Assembly: GCF_902489465.1 (NCBI RefSeq)
Contig: NZ_CABTZZ010000024.1
Span: 1 to 25,926, forward strand
Length of the DNA stretch: 25,926 bases
Source of the DNA: an uncultured Varibaculum sp.
GTDB lineage: Bacteria > Actinomycetota > Actinomycetes > Actinomycetales > Actinomycetaceae
Direction of reading: 5' to 3'
The notes beneath the pieces are model-generated. The model made no database searches. It saw nothing but the letters and a program-made list of their open reading frames with translations, and was not told the origin of the DNA. Positions within the stretch are counted from its first letter, which is position 1; the number at the start of each line of letters is the position of its first letter. A program made the position numbers and the translations under genes. Of this stretch, positions 14,536 through 22,328 are shown one piece after another.

Positions 14536-16311
14536 ATGATCCACCCGATACTTATGCCCAATGAGATAACTACCCTGATTGAGCCCAAGTTTTACGACTA
14601 TTTCCCAATCATTGTTTACTTTGCGTTTGTAGTGGCCGTTGGGTTCCTGATGAAGCGAAAGGCCAGTTCATCTGATGAATTCTTGACTGGTGGGCGTTCG
14701 CTACCTGCCTGGGTAACCGGTCTGGCTTTCGTGTCTGCCAACTTGGGCGCAGTTGAGATTATGGGAATGAGTGCGAACGGCGCACAATACGGTCTGCCCA
14801 CGTTCCATTATTTTTGGCTGGGCGCGATTCCGGCAATGCTGTTCCTGGGTGTTGTGATGATGCCGTTCTATTACGGTTCGAAAGTCCGCTCGGTTCCCGA
14901 GTTTATGCTTAAGCGGTACGGAACTGCCGCTCATCTAATCAACGGGCTTTCCTTCGCCCTCGCGCAGCTGCTAATCGCCGGGGTAAACCTGTATTTGCTA
15001 GGTAAAATCGTTAACGGAATGTTGGGAATCCCGTTATGGATTTCCCTGATTATTGCCGCGCTAATCGTGCTGACCTATATCAGCATCGGCGGTCTGGCAG
15101 CCGCCATCTACAACGAAGTTTTGCAGTTCTTCGTAATCGTCGCCGCACTACTGCCGGTAACTTTGATTGGCTTATATCGCGTAGGTGGCTATCAAGGATT
15201 AACCGAGAAAATCACCAAATGGGCAAATGAGGCCACTAATCCGGTGTATCAGGATCCGAATAACCAACTGCATTCATGGCCGGGCACTCTATTGTCAGGC
15301 TTCAACTCGCCCGCAATGTCAGTCTTTGGCTTGGTTATGGGGCTAGGGTTTGTTTTGGCTTTCGGTTATTGGACCACAAACTTCGTGGAAGTCCAGCGGG
15401 CGATGGCTTCAGATTCGATTTCTGCCGCCCAAAAGACTCCGATTATTGGAACCTTCGTGAAAATGTTTATTCCGTTCCTGGTGATCATCCCGGGTATGGT
15501 AGCTGGGGTATTGATTCCGGAAATTGTAAAGCTCAAGGGCGGTTCAAAGTTCATGGGGGTAGGCGAGGAAGCACTCGCGAACCTATCTTCGCACGTCCCG
15601 GCGGGTTACGAAGTTAGCTATAACGATGCCATGCTGCTAATGATGCGAGATTTACTACCTAATGGTTTGCTAGGTTTGGCGATTGCCGGTTTGCTCGCTT
15701 CCTTTATGGCGGGAATGGCAGCGAACGTATCCGCCTTTAACACGGTGTTCACCGTCGATATCTATGAAGCTTATTTTAAGCCGAATGAATCTGATGAGCA
15801 CTATTTGAAGGTGGGACGAAACGCCACTATTGTGGCATGTACCGTTGCGGTATTTACTGCGTTGATTGCCTCCCTGTACCCGAACATTATGGACTTGCTT
15901 CAGCAATTGTTCTCCATGTTCAATGCGCCGCTGTTTGCCTCTTTCATCATCGGTATGTTGTGGAAGCGGGCAACGCCCTCCGGCGGCTGGACTGGTTTGT
16001 TGTTCGGTACTTTAGCGGCACTGCTGGTCAACGTCTTGTGCTGGAACAAGATTTTAGAGCTGCCCGGCCAAGGCCAAGCGTTCATTGCTGCGGGCGCGGC
16101 CTTTGTAGTTGGCGTGCTGGTAAACGTGGTGGTTTCCCTGTTTACCAAACCCAAGGATTATGCGGAGCTCGAGGGATTCGTTTGGTCGCTTACTCCTAAA
16201 GAACGCCGCGTTGACCCGAACTTACATAAGTTGCCGGTAATGCGCCGTCCTATTCCACTCGCGATAGTAGCCGGTGTGCTGGTGATCGCCTTGAATACGT
16301 TTTTCCACTAA
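14536..16311 (+). CDS. SSS-family sodium:solute symporter
   Basis: Integral membrane sodium-coupled transporter of 591 residues with about 14 hydrophobic helices. It has the usual SSS opening: FAFVVAVGFLMKRKASSSDEFLTGGRSLPAWVTG (about 32-65), then SANLGAVEIMGMSANGAQYG, which is the SGLT-like unwound first core helix. The family moves sugars, sialic acid, amino acids or vitamins; relatives with this N terminus are mostly sugar symporters. The NahK-like kinase downstream also points to a sugar. ATG 14536 follows AAGGGGGAGGGA directly; ATG 14554 (residue 7) is a possible alternative. A small membrane protein gene begins 15 bases after the stop, so the two are almost surely co-translated. Confidence 0.92.
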   Translation: MIHPILMPNEITTLIEPKFYDYFPIIVYFAFVVAVGFLMKRKASSSDEFLTGGRSLPAWVTGLAFVSANLGAVEIMGMSANGAQYGLPTFHYFWLGAIPAMLFLGVVMMPFYYGSKVRSVPEFMLKRYGTAAHLINGLSFALAQLLIAGVNLYLLGKIVNGMLGIPLWISLIIAALIVLTYISIGGLAAAIYNEVLQFFVIVAALLPVTLIGLYRVGGYQGLTEKITKWANEATNPVYQDPNNQLHSWPGTLLSGFNSPAMSVFGLVMGLGFVLAFGYWTTNFVEVQRAMASDSISAAQKTPIIGTFVKMFIPFLVIIPGMVAGVLIPEIVKLKGGSKFMGVGEEALANLSSHVPAGYEVSYNDAMLLMMRDLLPNGLLGLAIAGLLASFMAGMAANVSAFNTVFTVDIYEAYFKPNESDEHYLKVGRNATIVACTVAVFTALIASLYPNIMDLLQQLFSMFNAPLFASFIIGMLWKRATPSGGWTGLLFGTLAALLVNVLCWNKILELPGQGQAFIAAGAAFVVGVLVNVVVSLFTKPKDYAELEGFVWSLTPKERRVDPNLHKLPVMRRPIPLAIVAGVLVIALNTFFH

Positions 16312-16326
16312 GGGGAGGTAAGACAA

Positions 16327-16641
16327 ATGAAGCAAAAGAAGATTCACCTTTACGATATTCGAGTTGTTTGTGGCCTGGTGCTGGGGATTATCGGATTGTT
16401 CCTGATTGTGTGCGGTCTGGTAATTGAACCCGCCACGGTTCCGGACTATGTGGAAAATAATCTAGAGGGAATAAATAACACCCCGATTAATGCCAATATG
16501 TATTCCGGCGTAGGGCTACTGATTACTGCTCTGGTGTTCTTGGTCTGGACTTGGTTTAATCCCAGTGCCGGTATGGGGAATCCGGATGAGGAAACTAAAC
16601 GCGCCCACGAGAACGCTACCTCGGGGAACCCGCATAAGTAA
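16327..16641 (+). CDS. Small two-helix membrane protein coupled to the SSS symporter
   Basis: 104-residue protein of unrecognised family. Two hydrophobic helices are clear: about 12-33 (VVCGLVLGIIGLFLIVCG core) and 59-78 (GVGLLITALVFLVWTWF core). They are joined by a 25-residue segment with Asn and acidic residues, and a hydrophilic charged tail follows (79-104). Both termini should lie on the same side of the membrane, probably inside given the basic start MKQKK. A strong GGGGAGGT (16312-16319) supports the ATG. It sits 15 bases after the symporter gene and 17 bases before a strong hairpin, so it forms a two-gene unit with the symporter. An accessory subunit role, as for small partners of some other SSS transporters, is inference; no sequence match supports it. 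Confidence 0.8.
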   Translation: MKQKKIHLYDIRVVCGLVLGIIGLFLIVCGLVIEPATVPDYVENNLEGINNTPINANMYSGVGLLITALVFLVWTWFNPSAGMGNPDEETKRAHENATSGNPHK

Positions 16642-16658
16642 TCAGTTTGTTTACCTCT

Positions 16659-16714
16659 TCAAAGAGCGAGCACGCAATGTAGGCTTAGATAATGGTTGCG
16701 TGCTCGCTCTTTGA
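16659..16714. terminator. 19-bp perfect inverted repeat after the symporter unit
   Basis: TCAAAGAGCGAGCACGCAA (16659-16677) pairs perfectly with 16696-16714 around an 18-base loop, 17 bases after the stop of the small membrane protein gene. The stem is far stronger than needed for termination but no T-tract follows. It could be a U-tract-less terminator or an mRNA-stabilising end that separates the symporter level from the downstream kinase. Confidence 0.65.
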
Positions 16715-16793
16715 GAACTGGTGAAAAGTCGGGCGGTAATGGTTTTGCTGGGTTTGTCATGGCTGATCGGCCAACGGTAGTTAAAGGAACTAG

Positions 16794-17912
16794 ATGATGC
16801 AGGATTTACAAGTTGCGCAGGTGCGGCGGGCAGTTGAAAACTTTCGGGTTCAAGGCGATTTCTTAACCGCTAACCCTTACGGATCGGGACACATCAACGA
16901 GACTTTATTGGCCAAATGTCGCCTGGAGGACGGCAGCGAACTGCCACTGACTTTGCAGCGGATTAATACCGATATTTTTACTAATCCCGTACAGTTAATG
17001 GAAAACATTGCGGCAGTTACCGAGTTTTTACGGGAACGTATCCAACAGGAGGGTGGCAACCCAGACCGGGAGACGCTGCGAATAATCCGCACTTTTGATG
17101 GCTATCCTTGTTACCGTGATCCCGATGGGAACTGGTGGCGGATGTACAGCTATATTGACAATGCTTTCACCCTAGATTTGATTGAGAATCCGCAGGATTT
17201 TTATCAGTCCGGTTTGGCTTTTGGAAGTTTTCAGCGCCGCCTGGCTGATTTTCCAGCAGACTCTTTACATGAGGTAATTCCGCGCTTCCATGACACTGTT
17301 GACCGCTTCTCTCAGTTCGAACAGGCGATAGCTCTTGATCCTTTAGGGCGAGCCAACCAGGTTGGGGAAGATATTGATTTTTATCGCCGATATGAGCATT
17401 TGGCACACGCATTTGCTGATTTGCAAGCAGCTGGAAAGCTGCCGTTGCGGGTAACCCACAATGATACCAAGCTCAACAATGTACTGATTGATGCGGACAC
17501 CGGTAAAGCAATCGCGGTTATAGATTTGGATACCGTGATGCCAGGACTGGCGATAAATGATTTCGGGGATTCGATTCGTTTCGGAGCTTCTACTGGTGCG
17601 GAGGACGAGACTGACCTGTCTAAAGTGTCGTGTTCTATGGAGCTGTTTACCGCGTTTACTAAAGGGTTTTTAGAGGGCGTACAAGGAAGCTTATCTGATT
17701 TAGAGATTGAGTTGCTTCCGCTGGGTGCCCAGGTGATGACCTATGAATGCGGGATGCGGTTTTTGACTGACTATCTGCTGGGGGATAACTATTTTAAGAT
17801 TCACCGCCCAGAACACAATTTGGATCGATCTCGTACCCAGGCCAAACTAGTGCGTGATATGGAAAGTAAATTCTCGATGATGCAACAGATAGTTGCGGAA
17901 AATGTCGCCTAG
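16794..17912 (+). CDS. NahK-like sugar kinase (phosphotransferase enzyme family)
   Basis: 372-residue kinase of the aminoglycoside/choline phosphotransferase fold, closest in pattern to bifidobacterial N-acetylhexosamine 1-kinase (NahK/LnpB). Matching features are the early PYGSGHINETLL (28-39), LQRINTDIFTNPVQLMENI (54-72), the catalytic HNDTKLNN (222-229, Asp224), and IDLDTVMPG (243-251) then NDFGDSIRFGA (255-265). NahK phosphorylates GlcNAc/GalNAc at C1 with ATP; I infer a sugar anomeric kinase, with the exact sugar unknown. No lacto-N-biose phosphorylase or uridylyltransferase of that pathway is in the window. AAAGGA (16783-16788) supports ATG 16794; residue 2 is an alternative ATG. It lies downstream of the sugar-type symporter, which probably brings in its substrate. 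Confidence 0.82.
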   Translation: MMQDLQVAQVRRAVENFRVQGDFLTANPYGSGHINETLLAKCRLEDGSELPLTLQRINTDIFTNPVQLMENIAAVTEFLRERIQQEGGNPDRETLRIIRTFDGYPCYRDPDGNWWRMYSYIDNAFTLDLIENPQDFYQSGLAFGSFQRRLADFPADSLHEVIPRFHDTVDRFSQFEQAIALDPLGRANQVGEDIDFYRRYEHLAHAFADLQAAGKLPLRVTHNDTKLNNVLIDADTGKAIAVIDLDTVMPGLAINDFGDSIRFGASTGAEDETDLSKVSCSMELFTAFTKGFLEGVQGSLSDLEIELLPLGAQVMTYECGMRFLTDYLLGDNYFKIHRPEHNLDRSRTQAKLVRDMESKFSMMQQIVAENVA

Positions 17913-17950
17913 AATACTTGGGTGCTACAGACTGTTTGGCTAACGGAAAG

Positions 17951-17980
17951 CTGCAAACAGACCCGGTTGCCAGATACAAT
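17951..17980 (+). promoter_or_regulatory. Candidate promoter of the beta-helix gene
   Basis: TACAAT (17975-17980) is a five-of-six match to a -10 box; CTGCAA (17951-17956) stands 18 bases upstream as a weak -35. Transcription would start near 17987 and give a 25-base leader ending in GAGAGG. The gene may also be read from the kinase gene 100 bases upstream. Confidence 0.4.
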
Positions 17981-18011
17981 AGCGGTTCTACCTATATATA
18001 CAGAGAGGCGC

Positions 18012-19721
18012 ATGATGAAGGCTGTAGCGGGCAGGGATTACTATGTCTCTAATAGTTGCGGAAATGATGATAACTCTGGAACCAGTTGTGAGCAGCCATT
18101 TAAATCCTTGGCCAGAATAAACGATATTCAACTCCAGCCGGGCGATAAGGTTTTGTTGAAACGTGGAGATACCTGGAACGGTCAGGCTCTCCATATTAAG
18201 AGTGGTTCTGCCGGATCTGCACAGGCACCTATTGAAATCAAACCTTATGGTGAGGGAAGCGCACGCCCAGTGATTAACGCTAATGGGCAGGGACGGTGGT
18301 ACCAGGATTATCACGCAAGTATTGAGCTTCATCGTAATCAAGCAGAAATCTCTAGTGCGGTGCTCCTTAAAGATGTTAGTTATTTGGAGATTTCTGGTTT
18401 GGAAGTGACTAATGACCGGGAGATGAATCCCGATGCTGATCCGAAAGAGTTTAACGACGGTTTAGCGCTGGATCGTACGGGAATAGCCGGCATTGCCGAG
18501 GATGAGCCTATGAGGCACATTGTGGTCTCGGATATGTATGTTCATGATGTCGACGGCAATATCTACGATAAGCACCTGGCTAATGGCGGTATTTATTTCA
18601 TTGCTCACTATCCTCAAACGGGAAAACCGTCGACTGTAGAAGAGGAAATTGCGCGCTTTGATGATTTGCAGATACTGAATAACCGGGTAGAAGACGTTAG
18701 TCGTTGGGGGATAGCAGCCGGTTACACTGCCTATCAAAATCTAATTGATCAACCGCAAGATGGTCCAATTCCCGATGAGGTTATCGCTAAATATGGTTCT
18801 AGCCGGGTAGTGATTCGCGGCAACTATGTTAGGGATGCAGGGGGAGATGCGATCACTACTATGTATTGTGATCGCCCTTTGATTGAATACAACGTTTCTG
18901 AAGGAGCCGCCAAGTACATTAACGACTCTGACTATTTATATCCCTACAATATCGAGGGACCGCAGGATTCTGACTGGGGTCGCGTGGCCGCTGCTATCTG
19001 GCCTTGGCGCTGTAAGAATGCGGTGTTTCAATACAATGAGGCCTACCATACCCGCAACGCATATAACGGGAATGGAGATGGCCAACCCTGGGATGCTGAC
19101 TATGGTGACGGAACCATCTACCAGTACAACTATTCCTATGGCAATAGCGGTGCCACCATTATGTTTTGCGAAAAAGGTTCCCTGCATAACGTATTTCGCT
19201 ACAACATTGCCCATAGTGATGGGCGTGGGGCTTTAGACTTATCAGGACAAATTGATGCCCATGTTTATAACAATACTTTTATCCTCGCCAATGGTTCTAG
19301 CGTAATTACCAGGGGAGATGCGCCGGCGAAAATAGAAAATAATATCTTCTATAAGCCGGACGATGTTCAAGAGGTAACTGAGAACTGGGAGGCGGGAAAC
19401 CAGTCCTATGACCACAATTTGTACTATAACTTATCCTCATTGCCCGAAGATCTAAATAAACAAGTAGTCGCTGCGGGATCTGCGCTATTATGCGACGACT
19501 CGGCAGTGCCGATCGCAGCTGACCGGAAGGCTCGCCCTCATGATGGAGCTACTGGCAGTACTGTTTTTGATGGTTTCAAGCCGGTAGCGGGCTCTGCCGC
19601 TATCAACGCGGGGAAACCGATTGTAGATGCCAACGGCAGCCCGGTAGAAAAAGACTTTTTAGGTAACCCCATTGCGAGCAGCCCCACGATTGGTGCCATT
19701 GAGGCTGTGGGCAGCAAGTAA
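18012..19721 (+). CDS. Right-handed parallel beta-helix repeat protein, probably cytoplasmic
   Basis: 569 residues. The N terminus has the DUF1565-like pattern RDYYVSNSCGNDDNSGTSCEQPFKSLA (8-34), then QPGDKVLLKRGDTWNG, as in secreted carbohydrate-active beta-helix proteins. Repeated short strands with Asn turns follow, for example VIRGNYVRDAGGDAI, PLIEYNVSEG and AHVYNNTFIL, indicating stacked helix coils over most of the length. It ends with a typical INAGKPIVDANG...KDFLGNPI...TIGAIEA segment. It is probably a polysaccharide or oligosaccharide lyase/hydrolase or binding protein, but I cannot place it in a family. No signal peptide, lipobox or membrane helix is seen, which is unusual. I chose ATG 18012 (or 18015) because GAGAGG lies just before it; an in-frame GTG at 17922 would add 30 non-domain residues. 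It follows the NahK-like kinase. Confidence 0.8.
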   Translation: MMKAVAGRDYYVSNSCGNDDNSGTSCEQPFKSLARINDIQLQPGDKVLLKRGDTWNGQALHIKSGSAGSAQAPIEIKPYGEGSARPVINANGQGRWYQDYHASIELHRNQAEISSAVLLKDVSYLEISGLEVTNDREMNPDADPKEFNDGLALDRTGIAGIAEDEPMRHIVVSDMYVHDVDGNIYDKHLANGGIYFIAHYPQTGKPSTVEEEIARFDDLQILNNRVEDVSRWGIAAGYTAYQNLIDQPQDGPIPDEVIAKYGSSRVVIRGNYVRDAGGDAITTMYCDRPLIEYNVSEGAAKYINDSDYLYPYNIEGPQDSDWGRVAAAIWPWRCKNAVFQYNEAYHTRNAYNGNGDGQPWDADYGDGTIYQYNYSYGNSGATIMFCEKGSLHNVFRYNIAHSDGRGALDLSGQIDAHVYNNTFILANGSSVITRGDAPAKIENNIFYKPDDVQEVTENWEAGNQSYDHNLYYNLSSLPEDLNKQVVAAGSALLCDDSAVPIAADRKARPHDGATGSTVFDGFKPVAGSAAINAGKPIVDANGSPVEKDFLGNPIASSPTIGAIEAVGSK

Positions 19722-19872
19722 ATCCGCTGATGGTGACTAATTAGTAGTCAATACCAGTAGTCGAGAATCATTAAGCGTGGGCGCGCGTCATTAAAAGTAA
19801 GTGTTTGTAGCGCGCAGGTTACCCCCTCGGGTGACGCGAAGGCACATCCCCAATTATTTTCTTTGAATACTC
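19722..19872. terminator. Gap after the beta-helix gene with weak hairpins
   Basis: Three small inverted repeats lie here: a GACTA/TAGTC stem right after the stop, GCGCGC at 19781-19786 against 19810-19815, and GTTACCC (19818-19824) against GGGTGAC (19829-19835) with a four-base loop. The last is the best terminator candidate. None has a T-tract. No gene is visible. Confidence 0.35.
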
Positions 19873-19901
19873 TTGCGAGAGCGGAGGAGGTGTGTTAGTA
19901 T
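19873..19901 (+). promoter_or_regulatory. Promoter of the nucleoside/ribose operon
   Basis: TTGCGA (19873-19878) and TAGTAT (19896-19901) are separated by exactly 17 bases. The predicted start, near 19908, falls inside the LacI-type operator at 19906-19925, the expected arrangement for repression. Confidence 0.65.
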
Positions 19902-19905
19902 TATT

Positions 19906-19925
19906 TTACGCAAACGTTTGCGTAA
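19906..19925. promoter_or_regulatory. LacI-family operator
   Basis: TTACGCAAACGTTTGCGTAA is a perfect 20-bp palindrome with the central AAACGTTT typical of LacI/GalR operators (central CG). It covers the predicted transcription start of the operon that itself encodes a LacI-type regulator at 22329, so autoregulated repression relieved by a nucleoside or ribose-derived ligand is likely. Confidence 0.85.
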
Positions 19926-19955
19926 CGATTTAGCAATCGCTCTAAGGAGACAAAG

Positions 19956-20900
19956 ATGTCGCGAAAAATCATCCTGGACTGCGATCCCGGCCATGACGAT
20001 GCTATTGCCATGCTGCTAGCTCATGCTAGTCCCGAGATCGAACTATTGGCGGTTACCACTGTTGGGGGAAACCAAACTCTGGCGAAGGTAACCAACAACG
20101 CCCAGCGTATAGCCACTGTTTATGGCATGCAGGGGGTGCCGATCGCCTCCGGTTGTGATCGCCCGTTAGTTCGTGAGGCCGAAGTAGCCCCCGGGCAACA
20201 TGGAGAATCCGGCTTGGATGGGGTAGAACTCCCCGAACCGCAACCGCTCGTTAATCAACATGCGGTAGACCTGATCATTGACACTATTATGAGTCACGAG
20301 CCAGGAGAAATTACCCTGGTACCTACCGGACCGCTCACCAATATTGCGATGGCAGTGCGCAAAGAGCCGCGCATCGTAGAACGGGTGCGAGAAGTTGTGC
20401 TTATGGGTGGTGGTTATCATGTAGGCAATTGGTCGGCGGTCGCCGAATTTAATATCAAAGTCGATCCCGAGGCAGCTCATATCGTGTTCAATGAACCTTG
20501 GGAAGTGGTGATGGTGGGATTAGATCTGACCCACCAGGCACTCGCTACCGATGAAATTACCGCGAAAATCCAAAAACTCGGCGGACCGGTTGCGCAGTTC
20601 GTCTTGGATCTGTTCGTATTCTTCCGTAAGGCATATCAAGACTCACAAGGCTTTGACTATCCACCGGTACACGATCCCTGCACCGTGGCCTATTTAATCG
20701 ACCCCTCAATTGTAAAAACGGTGAGAGTACCCATCAATATTGAGTTGCGTGGAGAGCTAACCGTGGGAATGACTGTTGCCGACTTTAGAGAACCGGCAGG
20801 GGAAGAATGCCATACTAAGGCCGCCACTGACCTTGATTTCGAACGTTTTTGGGAGCTAGTTATAGACTCCATTGACCGCGTCCAGAAAGGAGACTGCTAA
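19956..20900 (+). CDS. Inosine-uridine preferring nucleoside hydrolase family protein
   Basis: 314-residue nucleoside hydrolase that splits ribonucleosides into base and ribose in the cytoplasm. The calcium-binding signature DCDPGHDD (8-15) and LLAVTTVGGNQ (31-41) are clear, as is the active-site VHDP with His239 and Asp240, matching the general-acid His of the family. The length is normal. AAGGAGA (19944-19950) supports ATG 19956. It is the first gene of a four-gene operon; its stop overlaps the next start (TAATG), coupling it to the MFS transporter. Base specificity (purine, pyrimidine or both) cannot be fixed from sequence. It is controlled by the LacI operator upstream. Confidence 0.93.
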   Translation: MSRKIILDCDPGHDDAIAMLLAHASPEIELLAVTTVGGNQTLAKVTNNAQRIATVYGMQGVPIASGCDRPLVREAEVAPGQHGESGLDGVELPEPQPLVNQHAVDLIIDTIMSHEPGEITLVPTGPLTNIAMAVRKEPRIVERVREVVLMGGGYHVGNWSAVAEFNIKVDPEAAHIVFNEPWEVVMVGLDLTHQALATDEITAKIQKLGGPVAQFVLDLFVFFRKAYQDSQGFDYPPVHDPCTVAYLIDPSIVKTVRVPINIELRGELTVGMTVADFREPAGEECHTKAATDLDFERFWELVIDSIDRVQKGDC

Positions 20901-22297
20901 TGACAAAAGTACGTTCCGTAGGTGCGGTGATGACCGCGCTGCTAGTAGCCTGTTTCGCGTTTCAGTTAAACGCGTCTATGCTTTCACCTGCCCTGGTGCT
21001 GATGGAAAAAGAACTTCACACCACCGCCGCGATGATTGGCTTAACTCAGACCGTGTTCTTTACGGCGGCAGCTCTTTTCAGCCTGTTCTTACCGCGGCTT
21101 GGTGATATGATCGGGCGGCGCAAACTGTTGACCGCCATGATGGTGCTCACTGCTATAGGGTGTGTCATCTCTGCTCTGGCAGGAGTTACCGGTTCAGTTG
21201 CGCTACTGTTCATTGGGCGCACTATTCAAGGCGTTGCCGGGCCGACAGTCCCCCTATGTTTGATCATGCTACGGGTTGCGGTACCTGATCCGAAACGCTA
21301 TGGCACCCTCATGGGGATTATTACCGCAGTTAACGGCGGTATCGCCGGAATAGATGCCATTGCAGGCGGCTGGCTGGCAAAGAATTTCGGGTTTGCCTCA
21401 GTGTTTTGGACGATGGCAGTGATCGCAGCGATCGCGGCAGTGGGAGTGCGCTCACTAACGGATGAATCAACAGTGGACAGTCCTCAGCCAATGGATTGGC
21501 TGGGCACGCTATACCTGGTGGTGGCAGTAGGTGCCGCCTTAACCGCCATTAACGAGATCGCTAAACTAGGGGAGGCAAACTGGCTGTTAGTTATCATTCT
21601 CGTGCTGGCCAGCGCCCTATGTTTCTTGCTGTTCTGGCGTCAAGAAGGCAAAACCAACCATCCGCTGGTTACCCGTCACTATCTGCGATCACGCAGTACT
21701 TGGGCTTTGTTGCTGACTACCATACTTACCATGACGGGTATCTTCGCGATCATGAACGGCATCGTGCCCTCTATTGCCCAAGATGGAAAGTTCGGCGCAG
21801 CGCTGGGTGCAGACGTGGTCTCGTTTTGGACGCTCACTCCCTATGCAATCGCTGGCCTAGTGATGGGGCCGGTAGCGGGTACCCTCGCGGGACGCTTCGG
21901 ATATCGCAAAGTATTACGGTACGGGCTTATTGGTTCTCTGATCTCCCTAGCGATTTTGGCGCTGACTATGAATGGCGCTGCCGCCTGGGTGCTGCTAGTA
22001 GTATCTATACTTGCTGGTCTAGCCTATGCTGGTACCGCAAATATTATGCTTAACGGTCTTGGAATTGTACTATCACCCTCCGATAATCCTGGTTACCTTC
22101 CCGGACTTAACGCGGGAGCTTTCAACCTGGGTGCGGGTATTTCCTTCGCAGTGCTCTATGCGGTGATGACCTCATTAGGAGGAGGCTACGGAGGGCATTT
22201 AGGCGCTATTATTGCGGGTGGCATCCTTCTGGTTTTGGCTCTCGGATCATCCTTCCTAATCCCGCAGCCAGCTGGCCAGGACGAAAAAGCCAGTTAG
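20900..22297 (+). CDS. MFS transporter, probable nucleoside uptake permease
   Basis: 465-residue major facilitator with about 14 hydrophobic helices, of the DHA2-like size class. The family motif between helices 2 and 3 is visible as LGDMIGRRKLL (about 66-76). A second half with RFGYRKVLRYG marks the equivalent loop. DHA2-like proteins are often drug exporters, but the position between a nucleoside hydrolase gene (overlapping by one base) and a regulator/sugar kinase makes nucleoside or ribose import the better inference. The ribosome site GAAAGGAG lies inside the upstream gene. It ends 31 bases before the regulator gene. Confidence 0.85.
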   Translation: MTKVRSVGAVMTALLVACFAFQLNASMLSPALVLMEKELHTTAAMIGLTQTVFFTAAALFSLFLPRLGDMIGRRKLLTAMMVLTAIGCVISALAGVTGSVALLFIGRTIQGVAGPTVPLCLIMLRVAVPDPKRYGTLMGIITAVNGGIAGIDAIAGGWLAKNFGFASVFWTMAVIAAIAAVGVRSLTDESTVDSPQPMDWLGTLYLVVAVGAALTAINEIAKLGEANWLLVIILVLASALCFLLFWRQEGKTNHPLVTRHYLRSRSTWALLLTTILTMTGIFAIMNGIVPSIAQDGKFGAALGADVVSFWTLTPYAIAGLVMGPVAGTLAGRFGYRKVLRYGLIGSLISLAILALTMNGAAAWVLLVVSILAGLAYAGTANIMLNGLGIVLSPSDNPGYLPGLNAGAFNLGAGISFAVLYAVMTSLGGGYGGHLGAIIAGGILLVLALGSSFLIPQPAGQDEKAS

Positions 22298-22328
22298 CAC
22301 GCAGTTTAATGTCTAACGAGGGAACGCT

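Noticed and set aside
17922..18011. GTG-initiated 30-residue N-terminal extension of the beta-helix protein
   Set aside because: No ribosome site before 17922, no signal peptide in the extra residues, and a good GAGAGG lies before ATG 18012; a promoter-like sequence falls inside the extension.
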